64,000 bases of DNA from Modicisalibacter sp049808615 (GTDB lineage Bacteria; Pseudomonadota; Gammaproteobacteria; Pseudomonadales; Halomonadaceae): assembly GCF_049808615.1 (NCBI RefSeq), contig NZ_JBNCAN010000020.1, forward strand, positions 1 to 64,000, read 5' to 3'. The notes under the pieces were generated by a model, which made no database searches, was not told the origin of the DNA, and saw only the letters and a list, made by a program, of their open reading frames with translations. The translations under genes and the position numbers were made by a program. Positions 59,672 through 64,000 of this stretch are shown piece by piece (positions within the stretch are counted from its first letter, which is position 1; each line of letters starts with the position of its first letter).

Positions 59672-60850
59672 ATGGCATTTCTGACTATCAATGGTCGCAG
59701 CGTCGCCTATCGTCTACTGGGCGATGTGGCCAACCCGCTGGTGATGCTGGCGCATCCGCTGGGCATGACCCAGGCGGTATGGGACGACATTCTGCCGGCG
59801 CTGTTGCCGCGCTATCGAATACTGACCTGGGACCTGCCGGGCCATGGTGCCAGCGAAGCCTGGGGGCAGGGCGAGATTGCTCCCGAGGATCTGGCGGACG
59901 AGGCGTTGACCTTGGCCGAGCATGCCGGCGCCTCGTGCTTTCATTTCGTCGGCACCTCCATCGGCGGCGTGGTGGGTCAGCAGCTGTTGGTGGATCATGC
60001 CGAAAAACTGCTATCGGCGACCCTGACCAACACCGGCGCGGTGATCGGCAGCACCGACAACTGGAATGCCCGGGCCGGTCGCGTGCGTGAGGAAGGCATC
60101 GCGGCATTGACCGATGAGGTCGTGCCGCGCTGGTTTTCCGAGGCCAAGCGCGAGAGCGAACCGGCCATGGAAGCCGGCTGGAAGGTGCAGATGGCGCGCA
60201 CCAACGGCGAGAGTTACGCCAAGCTGTGCGAGATGCTCGGGCGCACCGATTTCCGTGGAAAGCTCAAGGACAGCAGCGTCAGCGTACATCTGCTGGGCGG
60301 CAGCGAGGACATGGCCACACCGCCGGAGACCCTGAAGATCCTGGCGGCGGAGTGCGACGACGCCCCCCTGGAGATCCTCGAGAATTTCGCTCATGTGCCC
60401 TCGGTGGAATCCCCCGAGGCAGTCGCCCGGCGTCTGCTTGAGTGGCTGGCCGTGGATCGCCCCCAGGTCGATGAGCAGGGCGTTGCGTATGCTCAGGGGC
60501 TGGAAACCCGCAAGCAGGTCCTCGGCGAGGCGCATGTCGACAAGGCATCGAAGTCCGCCACTACCCTCGATGCCCCCTTCCAGCAAATGATCACCCGCCT
60601 GGCCTGGGGCGAGCTATGGGGCAACGCTGATCTGACCCATCGCGAGCGCAGCATGATCACCACCGCCATTCTGGCGGCGCTGGGGCGCCAGGAGCTGGAA
60701 CTGCATCTGAAGACCGCTCAGCGTCTGGGAATAAGCGAGGCAGAGTTGCGTCAGGTATTGATGCACGTGGCCATCTACGCCGGCGTTCCGGCGGCCAATC
60801 ATGCCTTCGCCGAAGCCAAGCGGTTGGGCTGGGGCAACGCTTTGAGTTGA
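59672..60850 (+). CDS. pcaL: Fused 3-oxoadipate enol-lactonase / 4-carboxymuconolactone decarboxylase (PcaD-PcaC, PcaL)
   Basis: A 392-residue bifunctional enzyme. Residues 1-262 are a PcaD-type alpha/beta hydrolase, with the oxyanion strand MLAHPLGM, the nucleophile elbow VGTSIGGV (S96), and aspartate/histidine in LGGSEDMATP and ENFAHVPSVE. A linker (about 263-285) joins it to a PcaC-type AhpD-like domain ending ERSMITTAILAALGRQELELH and GVPAANHAFAEAKR. The two steps run in series, so fusion makes channeling possible. No separate catD or pcaC is seen in the window. AAGGAGG lies before the ATG. Confidence 0.93.
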   Translation: MAFLTINGRSVAYRLLGDVANPLVMLAHPLGMTQAVWDDILPALLPRYRILTWDLPGHGASEAWGQGEIAPEDLADEALTLAEHAGASCFHFVGTSIGGVVGQQLLVDHAEKLLSATLTNTGAVIGSTDNWNARAGRVREEGIAALTDEVVPRWFSEAKRESEPAMEAGWKVQMARTNGESYAKLCEMLGRTDFRGKLKDSSVSVHLLGGSEDMATPPETLKILAAECDDAPLEILENFAHVPSVESPEAVARRLLEWLAVDRPQVDEQGVAYAQGLETRKQVLGEAHVDKASKSATTLDAPFQQMITRLAWGELWGNADLTHRERSMITTAILAALGRQELELHLKTAQRLGISEAELRQVLMHVAIYAGVPAANHAFAEAKRLGWGNALS

Positions 60851-60892
60851 TCGTAACCGTTCAAGCCCTATTGACTAGAAAGAGTCTTTAAC

Positions 60893-61615
60893 ATGAAAAA
60901 TAGTACTCGGCGCTTCGTGGCGCGCGACCGCAACTGGCATCCACCCGCTTACGCCCCGGGCTACAAGACCACCGTGGCACGCTCGCCCCGCCAGGCATTG
61001 GTCAGCATGCAGCACCCGACCGTTTCCGAGCTCTCGGGGCCCGATTTTCGCGGGCTGCGCATGGGCCCCTACGACAACGATTTGCTGATGAACTTCACCC
61101 AGGGGCAGGGGTTGCCGATAGGCGAGCGCATGATCATGTTCGGTCGCGTGGTCGATCAGTTTGGCAAGCCGGTACCGCATACCCTGGTGGAGATGTGGCA
61201 GGCCAACGCCGGTGGTCGTTATCGCCACAGGAACGACAACTACCTGGCGCCGCTGGACCCCCATTTCGGTGGCGTCGGCCGTTGCCTGACCGATGACCAG
61301 GGCTGGTATCATTTCCGTACCATCAAGCCAGGCCCTTATCCCTGGCCCAACGACGTGAACAGCTGGCGGCCCTCGCACATTCATGTCTCGGTGATGGGGC
61401 CGTCGATCTCCACGCGACTGATCACCCAGATGTACTTCGAGGGCGATCCGCTGATTCCGAAGTGCCCCATCGTGCATACCCTCAACGACCCGGACGCGGT
61501 CGAGACCATGATCGGACGGCTGGACATGGCGCGCAGCAATCCCATGGATAGCCTCGCCTATCGCTTCGATCTGGTGGTGCGCGGCGAGCTGCAGACCTAT
61601 TTCGAAAATCAATGA
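60893..61615 (+). CDS. pcaH: Protocatechuate 3,4-dioxygenase, beta subunit
   Basis: A 240-residue iron-bearing subunit of the ring-cleaving enzyme. The Fe(III) ligands are Y110 (GGRYRH), Y149 (GPYPW), H162 and H164 (SHIHVS). The opening FVARDRNWHPPAYAPGYKT and VARSPRQALVSM match PcaH. The 42-base gap after pcaL has no terminator. Confidence 0.95.
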   Translation: MKNSTRRFVARDRNWHPPAYAPGYKTTVARSPRQALVSMQHPTVSELSGPDFRGLRMGPYDNDLLMNFTQGQGLPIGERMIMFGRVVDQFGKPVPHTLVEMWQANAGGRYRHRNDNYLAPLDPHFGGVGRCLTDDQGWYHFRTIKPGPYPWPNDVNSWRPSHIHVSVMGPSISTRLITQMYFEGDPLIPKCPIVHTLNDPDAVETMIGRLDMARSNPMDSLAYRFDLVVRGELQTYFENQ

Positions 61616-61650
61616 GTTCGGTTCGAGAATCAATAATGGGAAACGACAAC

Positions 61651-62343
61651 ATGCAACAGCCCAACACCCGGCCCAGTGACGCCTTGATGCTGCGCGAGAC
61701 CGCCTCCCAGACCGCCGGCCCCTACGTGCATATCGGCCTGGCGCTGGCCGCCGCGGGTAACCCGACCCGGGATGAAGAAATCTGGAACGAGATGGCTAAG
61801 GATGACGCGCAGGGCGAACATATCGAGGTGGTCGGCACCGTGATTGACGGCAACGGCGATCTGGTGCGCGACGCCTTCATCGAGGCCTGGCAGGCGGATA
61901 GTAGCGGCGTCTATCGGCACGAGTTCGACCTCGAGCAATCCTTCAACAGCTTCGGGCGTACCGCCACCACCTTCGAGCACGGCAGCGAGTGGACGCTGAA
62001 AACCATCAAGCCTGGCCCGGTACGCGTGGATGGCCTTGATGAGGAACATGGCGCCATCGACGACAAGGATTCCTACCTGGCCAGCGAGCGCAGTGCCAAG
62101 GTAATGGCGCCGCATATCAACCTGTCGATCTTCGCCCGGGGGATCAATATTCATCTGCAGACCCGGCTTTATTTTGAGGACGAAGCCGAGGCCAATGCGA
62201 AATGCCCGGTGCTCTCGCGCATCGAGTCCGAGGCGCGACGCCAGACCCTGATCGCCAAGCGCGAGGAGGCCGATGGCAAGGTGCGCTATCGCCTGGATAT
62301 CCGCTTGCAAGGCGACAGCGAGACGGTGTTCTTTGATTTCTAA
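61651..62343 (+). CDS. pcaG: Protocatechuate 3,4-dioxygenase, alpha subunit
   Basis: A subunit of 230 residues (from the start chosen) that lacks the iron ligands of PcaH but shapes the active site. SQTAGPYVHIGLAL is the family opening. FNSFGRTATTF, MAPHINLSIFARGINIHL and the terminal GDSETVFFDF follow. An insertion of about 20 residues near residue 135 (DEEHGAIDDKDSYLASER), compared with the Pseudomonas protein, is lineage-specific. Possible starts are 61612 (overlapping the pcaH stop), 61636 and 61651. GGGA before the last one is the best-placed ribosome site. Confidence 0.9.
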   Translation: MQQPNTRPSDALMLRETASQTAGPYVHIGLALAAAGNPTRDEEIWNEMAKDDAQGEHIEVVGTVIDGNGDLVRDAFIEAWQADSSGVYRHEFDLEQSFNSFGRTATTFEHGSEWTLKTIKPGPVRVDGLDEEHGAIDDKDSYLASERSAKVMAPHINLSIFARGINIHLQTRLYFEDEAEANAKCPVLSRIESEARRQTLIAKREEADGKVRYRLDIRLQGDSETVFFDF

Positions 62344-62487
62344 AGCGTGTCGGCTCGTCAGATGGCGGTCTTGGGAACTTAACTGTCAAAGGCTCGATTA
62401 GGTTGTTTAACTACATTCAAACTTTTTGAGGGGGGATGTGGGGTAGGCTGGAAATATTGATGTAAGTGATTAAGTTGAAAAAACAAG

Positions 62488-62577
62488 TGGCGGAGGGACA
62501 GGGATTCGAACCCTGGAAGGGCGTTAACCCTTGCCGGTTTTCAAGACCGGTGCATTCAACCGCTCTGCCATCCCTCC
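62488..62577 (-). tRNA. tRNA-Ser (UGA anticodon)
   Basis: A 90-base type II tRNA with long variable arm. The acceptor GGAGGGA pairs with TCCCTCC, the anticodon loop CTTGAAA gives TGA, the T-loop is GGTTCGAATCC, and a genomically encoded CCA ends it. A spurious protein frame covers it on the same strand and should be ignored. Confidence 0.97.
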
Positions 62578-62777
62578 GGCTCACGGCGCTAAATACTACC
62601 AACTTTGGCTGATTCGTCAAGGGCGTTGGCAATCAGAGGGTTAAACCGCATATTCTCGACTAAGGTGAAACGAACAGAGTGCCGTCCAGCCTCAAGAGTG
62701 GAAATTCACTGCTAGCGCCGACATTTGATATGACACTTTCTTGAGCTTTCTTGAACAGATGCAAGTGAGAGGTAGGC

Positions 62778-63068
62778 ATGATGGAAAACATTACTCGAAT
62801 ACCGATAGAGGAGGCGTATGGCATTCAGCTCGCCGATGTCCATATCGTCGGTGCGGTAGGTCGCCATGATGATTCTCACCGCTACGTCGAGTTGATGAGT
62901 GACCCTCAGCACATTCCGACCGAAGGCGCTGGTACCGAAGGAGTCTCCAACCTGTTGCTGATCGAGATCGACGATCCCAACGATCCGGAATGCCTGCGAG
63001 AGGCAATAGATACGTTGACCCAGCATGAGTACTTCGAGCAGCGTCATCATCACTTCAAGCAGTATTGA
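62778..63068 (+). CDS. Small unknown protein (96 residues)
   Basis: A soluble, acidic 96-residue protein with a histidine-rich C-terminus (QRHHHFKQY) and internal RHDDSHRYVELMSDPQH. Two ATGs lie in a row at 62778 and 62781, with GAGAGG about 6 bases before. No family is recognised. The acidic-histidine composition could bind metal, but that is only a composition remark. It is rightward, monocistronic, 124 bases before the next gene. Confidence 0.6.
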   Translation: MMENITRIPIEEAYGIQLADVHIVGAVGRHDDSHRYVELMSDPQHIPTEGAGTEGVSNLLLIEIDDPNDPECLREAIDTLTQHEYFEQRHHHFKQY

Positions 63069-63192
63069 CCCACGGATAAAGGCGATCCGCCGGATTGCCG
63101 GGTTGTGACGCCGATGGACGCCTGTTTGACATGGCTGTTAAGATAGATTTCGCTTATATTGAGTCGGTACGTAAAAATCAAAGGAGCACGAC

Positions 63193-63468
63193 ATGGAAAT
63201 CACGATCCTGAATACCGGTGAAGACAAGGACGAGTTCCACGAGCTGGCCGCGGGTGAGCTAGGCTCCACGTTGCGCAAGGCCGGCAAAGATTATCTCGGT
63301 AGCAAGAATCTCTCAGAGAATCAGCTACGTGAAATGCAGCAGAACGATGAACAGGCCTTCAAGCAACTAGAAGAAGAAATGACTCGGCATGCGCTCGAGG
63401 TGGCCAAGGTTTCTCGCAACACCTCGGTAGCCTTGCGTCTGAATCTCGACGGTCCCAAGCAGCCCTGA
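63193..63468 (+). CDS. Small helical unknown protein (91 residues)
   Basis: A 91-residue protein. A short strand (EITILNTGEDKDEF) leads into long charged helices (LSENQLREMQQNDEQAFKQ, then EEEMTRHALEVAK), which look coiled-coil-like. AAGGAG lies before the ATG, a strong site. No family is recognised. A clear terminator ends it. Confidence 0.65.
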   Translation: MEITILNTGEDKDEFHELAAGELGSTLRKAGKDYLGSKNLSENQLREMQQNDEQAFKQLEEEMTRHALEVAKVSRNTSVALRLNLDGPKQP

Positions 63469-63518
63469 AGCACCACCCTATCAATGACAGTTCCTGACGG
63501 CTGATACTGATAGCGAAG

Positions 63519-63546
63519 AAGAGCCTCGGTCATGAGGCTCTTTGAT
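63519..63546 (+). terminator. Intrinsic terminator before the BI-1 family gene
   Basis: AAGAGCCTC / GAGGCTCTT forms a nine-base stem with a six-base loop, followed by TGATGT. The T-run is short, so efficiency is uncertain. It ends the small-gene unit at 63193. Confidence 0.65.
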
Positions 63547-63657
63547 GTAATCGTTATCCGAATCAGCCAGCGTTGGTGTAATGCACTTGCGCGGGGAACG
63601 ATCAGGCTGCATTCTTGGTCTATTATTCGTATCCCAACCTCTTAGGAGCTTAATTCA

Positions 63658-64000
63658 ATGGCCTACCAGCAGTCGTCGCATGTGACTGAGCGCCAGACCA
63701 GTGCGGTCAGTACCAATAAGGTTCTCCGCAATACCTACATGCTTCTGGCAATGACCTTGTTGTTCTCGGCTGTTACCGCCGGAGCCGCCATGGCCATGGG
63801 CGTTGGCCAGATGAACATCTTCGTGTTCTTCATCGGTGCCTATGGCTTGATGTTCCTGGTCCACAAGACCGCCAACTCAGCGATGGGGCTGCTCGCAACC
63901 TTCGCTTTCACTGGCTTCATGGGCTTTACATTGGGGCCGGTATTGAGCCTCTATCTGTCGATCCCCAACGGTGCGCAGTTGGTGATGACAGCGCTGGCCA
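63658..64000 (+). CDS. yccA: YccA-type Bax inhibitor-1 family membrane protein (5' part, cut by the window)
   Basis: The first 114 residues of a membrane protein. The opening (about 25 polar residues, then the TYMLLAMTLLFSAVTAGAAM helix) and HKTANSAMGLLATFAFTGFMGFTLGP match YccA, which restrains FtsH proteolysis of SecY. Three helices are complete before the window ends. AGGAG lies before the ATG. The rest of the gene is outside. Confidence 0.88.
   Translation, partial: MAYQQSSHVTERQTSAVSTNKVLRNTYMLLAMTLLFSAVTAGAAMAMGVGQMNIFVFFIGAYGLMFLVHKTANSAMGLLATFAFTGFMGFTLGPVLSLYLSIPNGAQLVMTALA

Noticed and set aside
62417..62632. A 71-codon open frame over the tRNA-Ser gene, same strand
   Set aside because: Its middle part is the translated tRNA, a common false gene call.
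1..64000. Mobile elements, CRISPR arrays, phage genes
   Set aside because: No transposase, integrase, terminal inverted repeats with target duplications, or regularly spaced repeats were seen.

Overview
The window looks like chromosome from a moderately GC-rich gammaproteobacterium. It is most likely a member of the Halomonadaceae (Halomonas, Chromohalobacter or Salinicola type). I infer this from protein character, from the gammaproteobacterial order gloB-yafS-rnhA-dnaQ, from the yejABEF block, and from several cation/proton antiporters together with TRAP transport. No 16S or other decisive marker is present, so the genus is a guess. I saw no insertion sequence, phage, CRISPR array or plasmid function.

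Layout. Positions 1-192: what looks like the broken 5' end of a chemoreceptor gene, cut by the window edge. 0.6-6.8 kb: CPA1 antiporter, RecQ-type helicase, CysQ, a small membrane protein and nicotinate phosphoribosyltransferase. 7.0-12.6 kb: a SulP anion permease divergent from a tightly overlapping four-gene operon (arylsulfotransferase-like protein, two membrane proteins of unknown role, PAPS-type sulfotransferase). This operon is the best candidate here for an undescribed system. 12.9-17.2 kb: unknown HTH-like protein, RarD, nitrilase-family amidase, RsuA and a degenerate HhH-GPD protein. 17.2-24.2 kb: yejABEF peptide importer and MltD. 24.2-29.8 kb: gloB / yafS-rnhA-dnaQ-nudC, an SCP2 protein, SohB and an ArsR regulator. 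30.2-38.7 kb: PrpE, YhhQ behind a candidate preQ1-I riboswitch, an esterase, a DnaQ/GIY-YIG fusion downstream of an orphan NMT1-like binding protein, a CvrA-type antiporter and a DUF2501 protein.

39.7-62.3 kb is a nearly uninterrupted aromatic catabolism island carrying both branches of the beta-ketoadipate pathway. The LysR gene (catR/benM type) is divergent from catB-catC-catA-benABCD-benE-benE, which takes benzoate through catechol and muconate to 3-oxoadipate enol-lactone. A TRAP transporter and pobA follow, probably for uptake and hydroxylation of 4-hydroxybenzoate to protocatechuate. An IclR gene (pcaR type) is divergent from pcaB, and then comes pcaI-pcaJ-pcaF-pcaDC(fused)-pcaH-pcaG. 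The only enol-lactone hydrolase seen is the PcaD half of the fusion, so both branches should converge there and share PcaIJ and PcaF. Three promoters in the protocatechuate half carry the same 7-5-7 palindrome ATGTTCR-N5-CGAACAW, which is probably the IclR regulon operator. A LysR relic lies between the two halves.

62.5-64 kb: tRNA-Ser(UGA), two small unknown proteins and the start of a YccA/Bax-inhibitor-1 family gene that runs out of the window. All function calls come from reading the sequence and recalling families. No database search was run.
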